The translations under genes were made by a program, and so were the position numbers. The notes below the pieces were generated by a model. The model saw only the letters and a program-made list of their open reading frames with translations. It was not told the DNA's origin and made no database searches. A DNA stretch of 64,000 nucleotides from Streptacidiphilus jeojiense (GTDB taxonomy: Bacteria > Actinomycetota > Actinomycetes > Streptomycetales > Streptomycetaceae): contig NZ_JOEH01000017.1 of the NCBI RefSeq assembly GCF_000719095.1, forward strand, positions 62,001 through 126,000. The letters run 5' to 3'. This document shows positions 38,264 to 47,065 of this stretch, piece after piece (positions within the stretch are counted from its first letter, which is position 1; each line of letters opens with the position of its first letter).

Positions 38264-39928
38264 ATGAGTACTGCCGCCGCCGCTCCCGACGATTCGGGCA
38301 AGCGGTCCTTCACCCAGCGCATGCTGGACGGCATCGAGAAGGCGGGCAACAAGGTCCCGCATCCGGCCGTGATCTTCCTGCTGCTGATCGTCCTGGTGGT
38401 CGTGCTGTCGGCGATCCTGTCGGCGTTCGGCGTCCATGCGACCTACGAGACCGCCTCGCCGGCACCGGTCGCCGGCTCGGTCACCTATCCGCAGGGCACG
38501 AGCGAGCCCACGGTGAGCTACCCGCCGGGTGCGGCGCTCCACCCCGACGTGCACGTCACCACCGAGACCACGCACGTCAAGAGCCTGCTGACGGCCGACG
38601 GCATCCGCTTCATCTTCACCTCGGCGGTGGACAACTTCACCGACTTCGGTGTGGTCGGGGTGATCCTGGTGGCCATGGTCGGGGTGGGGCTCGCCGAGGA
38701 GGCGGGCCTGATCGGGGCGCTGATCCGAAAACTCGTCGCGGTCTCCCCGCCGGCGACGCTGACCTTCATCATCGTGCTGCTGGGCGTCCTGTCCAGCATC
38801 GCCTCGGACGCCGGCTACCTGGTGCTGATCCCGCTGGGCGCGGTCGCCTTCAAGAGCGTCGGACGCCATCCGCTGGCCGGGCTGGCCGCGGCCTTCGCCG
38901 CGGTCGGCGCCACCTTCGGGGTGAACGTCCTGATCACCCCGGTCGACGGCATCGTCACCGAGGTCACCAACGAGGCGATCCACCTGGTCGACCCCAACCG
39001 CAGCATCGACCTGACCTCGAACCTCTACTTCGGCATCGCCTCGACGTTCTTCCTGGCGATCGTCATCACCGTGCTCACCGAGAAGTTCGTCGAACCGAGC
39101 CTGGGCCCGTACCAGCCGCCGGCGCAGGCCGTCGCGGAGGAGGAGGCGGAAGGGACGCTCGCCCCCGAGCGGGAGGCGCGCGGCCTGAAGTTCGCCCTCT
39201 ACGGGCTGCTGGCCGTCGTGGTGGTGCTGGTGCTGCTCACCGCGTTCCCGAGCGCTCCGCTGCGGAACCCGGAGACCGGCAGCGTCTTCGACAACTCGCC
39301 CTTCATGGACAGCCTGATCTTCATCATCATGCTGCTCTTCCTGGTGGCGGGGCTCTGCTACGGCGCCGGGGCCGGGACCCTCAAGGGCAGTGCCGCCGCG
39401 ATGGCCGCCATCACCAAGACCTTCGCCGGCCTGGGCGGGCTGATCTTCCTGCTGTTGATCATCGCCCAGTTCATTGCCTACTTCAACTACTCCAACATGG
39501 CCACGGTGATCGCGGTGAAGCTGGCCGACGCGCTGGAGCGGGCCAACATCGGGGCGGTCTGGCTGCTGATCGGGTTCATCCTGGTGACCCTGGTCCTGGA
39601 CATCATCATCCCCGGCGTCATCCCCAAGTGGGCGATCTTCGCGCCGATCTTCATCCCGCTGTTCATCCGCCTCGGCGTGGCCCCGCAGACCATCCTGGCC
39701 GCCTACCGGGTCGGCGACGGCCCGATGAACATCGTGACCCCGCTGATGGTCTACATCCCCTTCATCGTGCTGCTCACCCAGAAGTACAAGAAGGAGGCCG
39801 GGGTGGGCACGGTGGTGTCGATGATGCTGCCCTACACCCTGGTGGTCGCCGTCACCTGGCTGATCTTCTTCATCGCCTGGTACCTGATCGGCATCCCGCT
39901 GGGGCCGGGTGCACCCGTGCACCTCTAG
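38264..39928 (+). CDS. AbgT-family transporter
   Basis: 554 residues with about 11-12 membrane helices. The AbgT signature is clear: DFGVVGVILVAMVGVGLAEE, SDAGYLVLIPLGAVAFKSVG and GVNVLITPVDGIVTEVTNEA. Family members take up p-aminobenzoyl-glutamate or export sulfonamide-like compounds; which applies is unknown. A ~30-residue acidic loop lies near 285-315. ATG 38264 has GAGGAG 8 nt upstream. A 110-bp AT-richer promoter region precedes it. Confidence 0.92.
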   Translation: MSTAAAAPDDSGKRSFTQRMLDGIEKAGNKVPHPAVIFLLLIVLVVVLSAILSAFGVHATYETASPAPVAGSVTYPQGTSEPTVSYPPGAALHPDVHVTTETTHVKSLLTADGIRFIFTSAVDNFTDFGVVGVILVAMVGVGLAEEAGLIGALIRKLVAVSPPATLTFIIVLLGVLSSIASDAGYLVLIPLGAVAFKSVGRHPLAGLAAAFAAVGATFGVNVLITPVDGIVTEVTNEAIHLVDPNRSIDLTSNLYFGIASTFFLAIVITVLTEKFVEPSLGPYQPPAQAVAEEEAEGTLAPEREARGLKFALYGLLAVVVVLVLLTAFPSAPLRNPETGSVFDNSPFMDSLIFIIMLLFLVAGLCYGAGAGTLKGSAAAMAAITKTFAGLGGLIFLLLIIAQFIAYFNYSNMATVIAVKLADALERANIGAVWLLIGFILVTLVLDIIIPGVIPKWAIFAPIFIPLFIRLGVAPQTILAAYRVGDGPMNIVTPLMVYIPFIVLLTQKYKKEAGVGTVVSMMLPYTLVVAVTWLIFFIAWYLIGIPLGPGAPVHL

Positions 39929-39976
39929 GGCGAGCTGGACTTCCGCCGGAGCCCGTCCGCGGCGTCTGCCTGGTCG

Positions 39977-40065
39977 GTCGCGCAGTTCCCGGCGCCCCCA
40001 GGGGGCTGCAACTTGCCCACAGCGGTCAGTTGCAGCCCCCTCAGGGGCGCGGGGAACTGCGCGAC
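39977..40065. repeat. Long imperfect palindrome of streptomycete repeat type
   Basis: About 38-bp arms (39977-40014 and 40028-40065): GTCGCGCAGTTCCC outermost, CAGGGGGCTGCAACT-like inner. It lies between the convergent AbgT and glutaminase genes. The CGCAGTTCCC..GGGGCTGCA wording recurs across many Streptomyces genomes in my memory, so this is probably a dispersed palindromic element serving as a bidirectional terminator. Confidence 0.75.
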
Positions 40066-40096
40066 AAGCCCCCTACGGTCCGCAGCCGAAAATCCC

Positions 40097-41350
40097 TCAG
40101 ACGCCCCCAGGACCCACCCACGGCCCGCTCCCCAGTACGTCTCCGACCAGGACCACCTGGTAGCCCCGCTCGGAGAGCAGGTTCAGCGCCCTGGTCAGCA
40201 TCGCCCGCGCCGTCGCGTCCACGGCCGTCACCCGGTCGAGGTCCAGGACCAGCCGTCCCGGGGCCGACGGCACGCGATCGGCCAGGGCGAACAGCAGCCG
40301 TTCCGCCGCCGTGAAGTCCAGCGCCCCCTGTGCCGCCAGCAGGGCCTCGCCGCCGGCCACCGCCTCGGCGCCGTCCGGGAGAACCGTCGCCGCTCCCGGC
40401 GCGGGGTTGTGCATCAGGTGCAGGCCGAACCGCTCCGACAGCTCGCGCAGCACCGCCACTCCCCGCACCGGATTCCCCACCCGGTCCAGCCGGGGGCTGT
40501 GCACCGCCACGCCGAAGCGCGCCGGGGCGACCGCGACCAGGCCGCCCGACACCCCGCTCTTGGCCGGCAGCCCCACCCGCAGCATCCACTCGCCCGCCGC
40601 GTCGTACATCCCGCAGGTGGCCATCACCGCCAGCACCTGCACGGCGACCGGCTCCGGGACGACGGCCTCGCCGGTCACCGGGTTGACCCCGCCGTTCCCC
40701 AGCGTCGCGGCCATCACCGCCAGGTCCTCGACGGTGGCGCGCACCGAGCACTGGCGGAAGTAGGTGTCCACCGCCTCCGCCGGGTCGCCGGCCAGTGCAC
40801 CGGTCCCACGCATCAGATAGGCCAGCGCCCGGTTGCGGTCCCCGGTCTCCGCCTCCGAGCGGTACACCGCCTCGTCGACCTCCAGCCGGCGCCCGGCGAA
40901 GCGGCCCAGGCAGTCCAGGATCCGCGCGAAGCGCTCCCCGGGGTCCGCTGCCGGGACCAGCGCGGTGACCGCGATGGCGCCCGCGTTGATCATCGGGTTC
41001 GCCGGGCGCCCGGTCACCGGGTCCAGGCTGATCGCGTTGAACGCCTCGCCGCTGGGCTCGCAGCCGACCCGCCGGCCCACCGGGTCCGTGCCGAGCTCGG
41101 CCAGGGCCAGGGCGAGGACGAAGGGCTTGGTCACCGACTGCAGGGTGAAGCCGGTCCCGGAGTCGCCCGCCTGGTAGCGGTGCCCGTCCATGCTCACCAG
41201 GGCCAGGCCGAAACAGTCCGGGTCGGCCAGGGCCAGCTGCGGGATGTAGTCGGCCACCTCGCCCTGGTCCAGGTCCCGGCAGCGGCGGTACAGGTCGGCC
41301 AGGGCCTCGCTGACGACATCGATACCGGCAGGTCGCTGAGGCGGCGTCAT
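40097..41350 (-). CDS. Glutaminase with C-terminal STAS domain
   Basis: 417 residues. Residues ~1-305 are a beta-lactamase-like glutaminase: the catalytic Ser-x-x-Lys is in LQSVTKPFVLAL, followed by NPMINAGAIAV, RNRALAYLMRG and LPAKSGVSGG. Residues ~320-417 are a STAS domain (RLVLDLDRVTAVDATARAML), as in anti-sigma antagonists and human-type fusions. Converts glutamine to glutamate and ammonia; the STAS part may regulate or locate it. ATG overlaps the upstream membrane gene as ATGA, so they are coupled. Confidence 0.93.
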   Translation of the reverse strand: MTPPQRPAGIDVVSEALADLYRRCRDLDQGEVADYIPQLALADPDCFGLALVSMDGHRYQAGDSGTGFTLQSVTKPFVLALALAELGTDPVGRRVGCEPSGEAFNAISLDPVTGRPANPMINAGAIAVTALVPAADPGERFARILDCLGRFAGRRLEVDEAVYRSEAETGDRNRALAYLMRGTGALAGDPAEAVDTYFRQCSVRATVEDLAVMAATLGNGGVNPVTGEAVVPEPVAVQVLAVMATCGMYDAAGEWMLRVGLPAKSGVSGGLVAVAPARFGVAVHSPRLDRVGNPVRGVAVLRELSERFGLHLMHNPAPGAATVLPDGAEAVAGGEALLAAQGALDFTAAERLLFALADRVPSAPGRLVLDLDRVTAVDATARAMLTRALNLLSERGYQVVLVGDVLGSGPWVGPGGV

Positions 41351-42597
41351 GCTCCGATCGTGCTGGACGGGAGCGGGGCCGGCCACTCGGACGGCGGGTC
41401 CACCGGCTCCGCCGCGCGCGTGCGGGCGCGGGTCCGGGTGCGTTGCCGGGTGCGTTTCCGCGAGGTGGGCCAGAGCAGCACATAGGCGGTGGAGAGCACC
41501 ACGAAGCCGAGCCGGACCAGCCCGCGCGCCGGGTCCGAGGGGATCAGCAGCGTCCCCCCGTACAGCGACAGCAGCGCGATCCAGCTCCACCACGGCACCA
41601 GCCGCCGCTGGCCCACCGCGTCCCAGATCAGCGTGCCCAGCAGCACCGAGGCGGTGTAGTAGGTGTAGACGCTGGGGTCCAGCAGGATCCGGGCGTCGGC
41701 GCCCAGCAGCACCACGGCCGGCCAGCGCCCGCGCAGCACCGCGAGCGCCCCCAGCACCAGTCCCAGCGAGAGCTGCGCCGGGCGGTCCCAGGGCGGGGTG
41801 GACGGCGCGCTGACCCCCAGCCAGCGCAGCGAGGAGGCGGGCTGGTTGGGGATGACGAACCTGGCGGCGGCCACCGAGTCCAGGTTGCCCAGGTAGAAGG
41901 GCAGCCAGGCGACCGCGACCAGGGCGCAGAACAGCGCCGACACCCGCAGCCGCCGTCCCTGCGGCAGCACCAGCAGCAGCGCGGCGAAGGAGAGCGCCCA
42001 GGGCTTGGAGTCGGCGGCCAGCGCCAGCCAGACCCCGACGGCGGTGCTCCGGCCCCGGCTCAGCGAGTACACCGCCAGTGTGGTGAAGAACAGCGCCAGC
42101 GCGTCGTCCAGGTGTGCGAACCGTACCGACACCTCCACCCACATCGGTATGAAGGCCAGCCCGGCGATGAGTATCCGCTGCTGCAGACGCCGGTGGTTGG
42201 TCCCGGTGCCCAGGTAGTGCAGGGCCGCGGTGCGGCCCACCAGGATCAGCATCAGCAGGCCCAGCGCCGACATGACCGCCTCGGCCAGCAGCTGTCCGGT
42301 CTGCGGCGGGAAGGGCGCGAACAGCCGGGCGGCGAGCAGGCTCACCGGCCCGATCTGCAGCTCCGGATGCCGGGCGTAGAGGGACAGGCCGCCTCCCGGG
42401 GCGTCGCCGAAGAGCAGTTGCTCGCCCTGCCGCAGGTAGTGCCAGGACACCCCGCCGCTCCGGGCCACCAGCAGGAACCAGACCACGGTCCACAGCCCGA
42501 GCAGGGCGTTGTGGCGGCGCAGCGGGAGGAAGCCGATCCGCCCGGTCCGCCTGCCGTAGTCGCCGCCGGCGGCTGCTCCCTCGACTCGGCTGCCCAC
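41347..42597 (-). CDS. Membrane glycosyltransferase-like protein (DUF2029-like)
   Basis: 416 residues with about ten hydrophobic helices and a basic C-terminal tail (SRKRTRQRTRTRART). The layout, with an extracellular loop after helix 1 (YARHPELQIGPVSLLAARL) and VSVRFAHLDDALALFFTTLAVY, suggests polyprenyl-phosphate-dependent mannosyltransferases of the GT-C type. GTG 42597 is chosen because GGGGAGG lies 5 nt upstream. Coupled to the glutaminase by a 4-nt overlap; the metabolic link is not obvious. Confidence 0.7.
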   Translation of the reverse strand: MGSRVEGAAAGGDYGRRTGRIGFLPLRRHNALLGLWTVVWFLLVARSGGVSWHYLRQGEQLLFGDAPGGGLSLYARHPELQIGPVSLLAARLFAPFPPQTGQLLAEAVMSALGLLMLILVGRTAALHYLGTGTNHRRLQQRILIAGLAFIPMWVEVSVRFAHLDDALALFFTTLAVYSLSRGRSTAVGVWLALAADSKPWALSFAALLLVLPQGRRLRVSALFCALVAVAWLPFYLGNLDSVAAARFVIPNQPASSLRWLGVSAPSTPPWDRPAQLSLGLVLGALAVLRGRWPAVVLLGADARILLDPSVYTYYTASVLLGTLIWDAVGQRRLVPWWSWIALLSLYGGTLLIPSDPARGLVRLGFVVLSTAYVLLWPTSRKRTRQRTRTRARTRAAEPVDPPSEWPAPLPSSTIGA

Positions 42598-42710
42598 CTG
42601 GTCCTCCCCGCCCCGCGCGACCGCACATACGCCCGACAGGGCGCGCACAGGCTACGGGGCGGACGTAAGAGGAAAGCATGCGTCCGCTCCGGTACGGCGG
42701 CCGGGACGAC

Positions 42711-42748
42711 GAGAAGCCCCCGGTGAGTGATCTCACCGGGGGCTTCTC
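42711..42748 (-). terminator. Terminator of tRNA-Glu/Asp/Phe cluster
   Basis: A 17-bp perfect stem (42711-42727 with 42732-42748), 4-nt loop, 23 nt downstream of tRNA-Phe on the minus strand. Confidence 0.9.
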
Positions 42749-42771
42749 CACTGCTTCGCGCAGTACCGCTG

Positions 42772-42845
42772 TGGCCAGGGGCGGGGTCGAACCGCCGACC
42801 TACCGCTTTTCAGGCGGTCGCTCGTACCAACTGAGCTACCTGGCC
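42772..42845 (-). tRNA. tRNA-Phe(GAA)
   Basis: Acceptor GGCCAGG/CCTGGCC, anticodon stem ACCGC/GCGGT with loop CTGAAAA (anticodon GAA), T arm with GGTTCGACCCC. CCA not encoded. Last gene of the cluster. Confidence 0.95.
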
Positions 42846-42873
42846 GTGGTCCCCCTCGAAAGGAGGAACACTG

Positions 42874-42947
42874 CGACCTCGACGGGACTTGAACCCGCGA
42901 CCTCCACCTTGACAGGGTGGCGAGCTAACCAACTGCTCCACGAGGCC
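42874..42947 (-). tRNA. tRNA-Asp(GTC), copy 2
   Basis: Identical to 32646-32719. Anticodon loop CTGTCAA. Middle gene of the Glu-Asp-Phe transcript. Confidence 0.95.
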
Positions 42948-42980
42948 TCGCACAGGCGAACCTGCGCGCGGTGTAATGCG

Positions 42981-43053
42981 TACCCCCAACGGGATTCGAA
43001 CCCGTGCTACCGCCTTGAAAGGGCGGCGTCCTGGGCCACTAGACGATGAGGGC
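42981..43053 (-). tRNA. tRNA-Glu(TTC)
   Basis: Acceptor GCCCTCA with TGGGGGT (two G-U pairs), anticodon stem CCGCC/GGCGG with loop CTTTCAA (anticodon TTC), T arm GGTTCGAATCC. CCA not encoded. First gene of the cluster. Confidence 0.95.
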
Positions 43054-43160
43054 GCTGGCCCTCCCGGCTTCCTTGCGGCCGTCGGGGACGTTCAGAAGCA
43101 TATGGGATGGGGACGGGTAACGCCAAAATGGTTTCGTTCCGCCCCGTCCCGAGGAGCACC

Positions 43161-43511
43161 GTGCTGGAGATGTCCCGAGAGCGGTTCGAGGAGCTGGTGG
43201 GTGAGGCGCTCGACCGGATACCGCCCGAGCTGGCCCGGCTGATGGACAACGTGGTGATCTTCGTGGAGGACGAGCCCGAGCCCGGCATGCCGGAACTGCT
43301 CGGACTGTACGAGGGGACGCCGCTGACCGAGCGCGGCGACTGGTACGCCGGGGTGCTGCCGGACCGGATCACCGTCTACCGCAACCCCATCCTGCGGATC
43401 TGTGCGACGGAGGAGCAGGCGGTCGCGGAGGTGGGGGTGACCGTGGTGCATGAGATCGGTCACCACTTCGGCATCGACGACGAGCGGCTGCACGCACTCG
43501 GGTACGGCTGA
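43161..43511 (+). CDS. Minimal zincin-like metallopeptidase
   Basis: 116 residues of the small metallopeptidase family (zincin-like). The zinc motif HExxH is in VTVVHEIGHHFGIDDERL; the front part MSRERFEELVGEALDRIPPEL is the family's lead helix. GTG 43161 is chosen since GAGGAG lies 4 nt upstream and the length then matches the family; an ATG at 43107 would add 18 residues. Cytoplasmic; the substrate is unknown. Confidence 0.9.
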   Translation: MLEMSRERFEELVGEALDRIPPELARLMDNVVIFVEDEPEPGMPELLGLYEGTPLTERGDWYAGVLPDRITVYRNPILRICATEEQAVAEVGVTVVHEIGHHFGIDDERLHALGYG

Positions 43512-43652
43512 GCAGGGGTCGGGATCGGGGCTGTGGCCGGATCCCGGTGTGCCGGGCCGAACGGCCGTGTCCTTTCGCCGCGCCCTCCCGTTGGACTGAG
43601 GAGGGCCGTCGGTGGCGGTCGCCGTACCGAACGGGAAGCGGGGCCGCGCACG

Positions 43653-44234
43653 GTGGGCAGCAGGATTGATGGTGGTGGGGCCGGACTGCGGCGGAGGCTT
43701 CGGACCGTCGCGGTGGGGGCCGCGGTCGGCGCGCTGGCGGCGGTGGCGCTGACCGGGTGCACCGAGGTGGACGGCGCCGGCAGCCCCTCGGTGACGGGAG
43801 GGCCGGTCTCCGAGGGGGCCTCCGCCCCGGGCCACTCGCAGGACGGCATCGGCGGCCGGACCAGGACCGGGGCCCAGCACCAGCCAGGGCCCGGGCAGTC
43901 CGCCGGCGCCGCGCCCAGCGGTACCGGCAACGCAGCGTCAGGAGCCGCGCAGGCCACCGCTCCGGGCGCTCCCGGTGCGGCCGTCGCGGAGCAGACCCCG
44001 GTCGCCGGCGGCACCCCCGCGCAGGGCGTTGCGGCCGGTACCTCCGGCGGTGGCGGTGCCGGCGGCACCGGCGGTGCAGGCACCACTGCGGGGGGCTCGG
44101 GCGGGAGCATGACCGGTGCGCCCACCCCGTCCGCGGTCCCTTCGACCGCTCCGGCCACCCAGCCGGTGACGCCCACGTCGGACCCGGCCTCCAGCGCCCC
44201 GTCCCAGCCGGCCCCCTCCAACTCGACCCAGTGA
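43653..44234 (+). CDS. Low-complexity lipoprotein
   Basis: 193 residues. A signal with lipobox ALTGC near residue 33 leads to a mature part made almost only of Gly, Ala, Ser, Thr and Pro with no folded domain visible. Probably a lipid-anchored wall-spanning spacer. GTG 43653 is used; the ribosome site is weak. The coding claim rests on the clear lipobox and open frame; an antisense frame is also open through here. Confidence 0.6.
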   Translation: MGSRIDGGGAGLRRRLRTVAVGAAVGALAAVALTGCTEVDGAGSPSVTGGPVSEGASAPGHSQDGIGGRTRTGAQHQPGPGQSAGAAPSGTGNAASGAAQATAPGAPGAAVAEQTPVAGGTPAQGVAAGTSGGGGAGGTGGAGTTAGGSGGSMTGAPTPSAVPSTAPATQPVTPTSDPASSAPSQPAPSNSTQ

Positions 44235-44516
44235 GGCGGGAATAGAATCAGGGCCCGGTTCGCTGACCACCTCGTGAGGCAGCGTACGGATGGGCCTCAG
44301 GTCGCCCTTCGCACTCCCGGCCAAGATCGAGCTGTTTGCGTGGGGGGTCGGGCCTAGGCTATCTTGGTAGATCGTTGTTTGTTTCATTTGCCCGGCGCTG
44401 CTGCTACTCCCATCAGGCGCCCTGGCGCGTACCGTGCACTCCGTGGCTGACCGCATTGAGGCGGTTGTAGGTGAACCCCGCGGAATTGGCGCGTGCCATA
44501 TTCCGGAAGGTTCTTC

Positions 44517-46826
44517 ATGTCTCTCGTTGACGACGACCGCTTCGCCATGCCCGAAAACGGCACCGAGGCCCCCGCCGCCACCGTCACCACGGATGTCACC
44601 ACTGAGTCGACCGACTCCGCGGACGGCACCGACTCCATCGACACCACCGCGACCGACACCGCTGACGTCGACACCGACGCCGCCCCCGCGGAGCCCGCCG
44701 AGCCGAAGGTCACCTTCGGCGACCTGGGCCTGCACCAGGACATCGTCCGCACCCTCGCCAAGCGCGGGGTCACCGAGCCCTTCCCGATCCAGGCCGCGAC
44801 CATCCCGGACGCGCTGGCCGGCAAGGACGTCCTCGGCCGTGGCCGTACCGGCTCCGGCAAGACCCTGAGCTTCGGCCTCCCGCTGCTGACCCGCCTCGGC
44901 GGCAGCCGCAGCCAGGCCAAGCGCCCGCGCGGCCTGATCCTGGTCCCGACCCGCGAGCTGGCCATGCAGGTCGCCGACGCCCTGGAGCCGTACGGCTCGG
45001 TGCTCAACCTGCGCCTCAAGGTGGTCTGCGGCGGCACCTCGATGTCCAACCAGATCTACGCGCTGGAGCGCGGCGTCGACATCCTCGTCGCCACCCCCGG
45101 CCGACTGCGCGACCTGCTGAACCGCGGCGCCTGCACCCTGGACGAGACCGAGGTCATCGTCCTGGACGAGGCCGACCAGATGGCCGACATGGGCTTCATG
45201 CCCGAGGTCACCGAGATCCTCGACCAGGTCCCGGCCGGCGGCCAGCGGATGCTGTTCTCCGCCACGCTGGAGAACGAGATCGACACCCTGGTCAAGCGCT
45301 ACCTCAAGAACCCGGTGACGCACGAGGTCGACCCGTCGGCCGGCGCCGTCACCACCATGAGCCACCACGTCCTGGTCGTGAAGCCCAAGGACAAGGCCCC
45401 GGTCACCAACGCCATCGCCGCCCGCAAGGGCCGGACGATCATCTTCGTCCGCACCCAGATGGGCTGCGACCGGGTCGCCGAGCAGCTGCGCGACGCCGGC
45501 GTCCTCGCCGACGCCCTGCACGGCGGCATGACCCAGGGCGCGCGCACCGCGACCCTGGGCGACTTCAAGGACGGCTACGTCAACGTCCTGGTCGCCACCG
45601 ACGTCGCGGCCCGCGGCATCCACGTCGACGACGTCGACCTGGTGCTGAACGTGGACCCGGCCGGTGACCACAAGGACTACCTGCACCGCTCCGGCCGCAC
45701 CGCGCGGGCCGGCCGTTCCGGCACCGTCGTCACGCTGATCCTCCCGCACCAGCGCCGGAGCGCGTTCCGCCTGCTGGAGGACGCCGGGGTCGAGGCCACC
45801 CGGCACATCGTCGGCGGCGCCTTCGACGCCGACCTGATCAAGATCACCGGTGCCCGCTCGCTGAGCGAGGTGCAGGCCGAGTCGGTCGCGACCCAGGCCA
45901 AGCAGGCCGAGAAGGACGTCCAGGAGCTGACCCGCGAGCTGGAGCGTGCCACCAAGCACGCCGCCGACCTGCGGGCCGACGCCGAGCGTCTGGCCGCCCG
46001 GGCCGCGCGTGAGCGGGCCGAACTGGGCATCGAGGACGAGCCGGTGGCCGACGCCGCGGCGGAGACCGTCGCCGAGGCGACCGTCCCGGCGCAGAGCGCG
46101 GCCGTGGACGTCGAGGACAGCCGTCCGGCGCGCACCACGTCGGTGCGCGACGAGCGCGGCCGCGACAGCCGTGAGGGTCGTGACAGCCGGGGCTTCGAGC
46201 GCCGTGACGACCGCGGCGGCGAGCGTGGCGGTGACCGCGGTGGTTTCCAGCGTCGTGACGACCGTCCGTCCTACGGTGGCGGCCGTTCCTCCTACGGTGA
46301 CCGTGACAACCGCGGTTCGGACCGTGGCGGCGAGCGCGGCGGCTTCCAGCGCCGTGACGACCGCGGCGGTTCCGGCGGTGGCTTCCAGCGTCGTGACGAC
46401 CGTCCGTCCACCTCGGGCGGCCGCTCCTACGGCGACCGCGACAACCGTTCCGGTGGCGCCTCCGGTGGTGGCTTCCAGCGTCGTGACGACCGTCCGTCCT
46501 ACGGTGGCGGCCGTTCCTCCTACGGTGACCGTGACAACCGCGGTTCGGACCGTGGCGGCGAGCGCGGTGGCTTCCAGCGTCGCGACGACCGTCCGTCCTA
46601 CGGCGAGCGCAGCGGCCGTCCGTCCAGCCCCTACAAGAGCCGTGACGACCGCAGCGGTGGCGGCAGCAGCCGTCCGGCCTTCGGCCGCCGCGACGACCAC
46701 CGTCCGGCCTCCGGCGGCGGCCGCTCCTTCGGCGACCGCGACAGCCGCCCCGGCGGCTTCCAGCGCCGTGACGACCGTCCGTCCTTCGGCGGCGGCGACC
46801 GCAACAAGCCGCGCTGGAAGAACTGA
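44517..46826 (+). CDS. DEAD-box RNA helicase with RGG-type repeat tail
   Basis: 769 residues. An acidic Thr/Asp-rich N-terminus (~1-65) precedes the helicase core: FPIQAATIPDALAG (Q motif), GRGRTGSGKT (motif I), PTRELA (Ia), VLDEADQM (II), SAT (III), ATDVAARGIHVDDV (V) and HRSGRTARAG (VI). A helical stretch (~440-510) leads to ~220 residues of Arg/Gly/Asp repeats (GGFQRRDDRPSYGGG). RNA remodelling in cold or ribosome assembly is likely; the RGG-like tail would bind RNA and could phase-separate. GGAAGG lies 6 nt before the ATG. 282 bp of leader region precede it. Confidence 0.95.
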   Translation: MSLVDDDRFAMPENGTEAPAATVTTDVTTESTDSADGTDSIDTTATDTADVDTDAAPAEPAEPKVTFGDLGLHQDIVRTLAKRGVTEPFPIQAATIPDALAGKDVLGRGRTGSGKTLSFGLPLLTRLGGSRSQAKRPRGLILVPTRELAMQVADALEPYGSVLNLRLKVVCGGTSMSNQIYALERGVDILVATPGRLRDLLNRGACTLDETEVIVLDEADQMADMGFMPEVTEILDQVPAGGQRMLFSATLENEIDTLVKRYLKNPVTHEVDPSAGAVTTMSHHVLVVKPKDKAPVTNAIAARKGRTIIFVRTQMGCDRVAEQLRDAGVLADALHGGMTQGARTATLGDFKDGYVNVLVATDVAARGIHVDDVDLVLNVDPAGDHKDYLHRSGRTARAGRSGTVVTLILPHQRRSAFRLLEDAGVEATRHIVGGAFDADLIKITGARSLSEVQAESVATQAKQAEKDVQELTRELERATKHAADLRADAERLAARAARERAELGIEDEPVADAAAETVAEATVPAQSAAVDVEDSRPARTTSVRDERGRDSREGRDSRGFERRDDRGGERGGDRGGFQRRDDRPSYGGGRSSYGDRDNRGSDRGGERGGFQRRDDRGGSGGGFQRRDDRPSTSGGRSYGDRDNRSGGASGGGFQRRDDRPSYGGGRSSYGDRDNRGSDRGGERGGFQRRDDRPSYGERSGRPSSPYKSRDDRSGGGSSRPAFGRRDDHRPASGGGRSFGDRDSRPGGFQRRDDRPSFGGGDRNKPRWKN
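46245..46567 (+). repeat. 95-bp exact direct repeat within helicase tail
   Basis: 46245-46339 and 46473-46567 are identical over 95 bp, 228 bp apart (a multiple of three). Shorter related units fill the tail. Exact identity at synonymous sites indicates recent duplication or gene conversion. Confidence 0.9.
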
Positions 46827-46841
46827 CGCACCCAGCACCTG

Positions 46842-46886
46842 AAACACCGCTGCCCCACCGGAACTCCGGTGGGGCAGCGGTGTTTT
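46842..46886 (+). terminator. Intrinsic terminator of helicase gene
   Basis: A ~20-bp stem (46842-46861 with 46866-46885), tight loop, ending in TTTT. Lies 15 nt after the stop. Confidence 0.92.
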
Positions 46887-47065
46887 GACTGAAGCTTTAC
46901 CAAGGGTGGGAGCGGTTCTTGTACTGACTTAGAGGACAAACCGCCGGGGGCGCATTGCTACGCTCCGCCTGATCTTGTGCGCGGGGCCTGAGGGGACTGT
47001 GGGCCTTCTGAACGGACCCACACACGGCGCCGTCGCATCCATGCGAGCGCGAGGGGGGGACACCC

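Noticed and set aside
46200..46600. Repeated units resembling a CRISPR array
   Set aside because: They are in-frame coding repeats of an Arg/Gly tail, without constant-length spacers or cas genes.
43938..46847. A 969-codon open frame on the minus strand
   Set aside because: Antisense shadow of the lipoprotein and DEAD-box genes; the Val/Ala/Thr-rich translation mirrors the high-GC repeat tail and has no domain.
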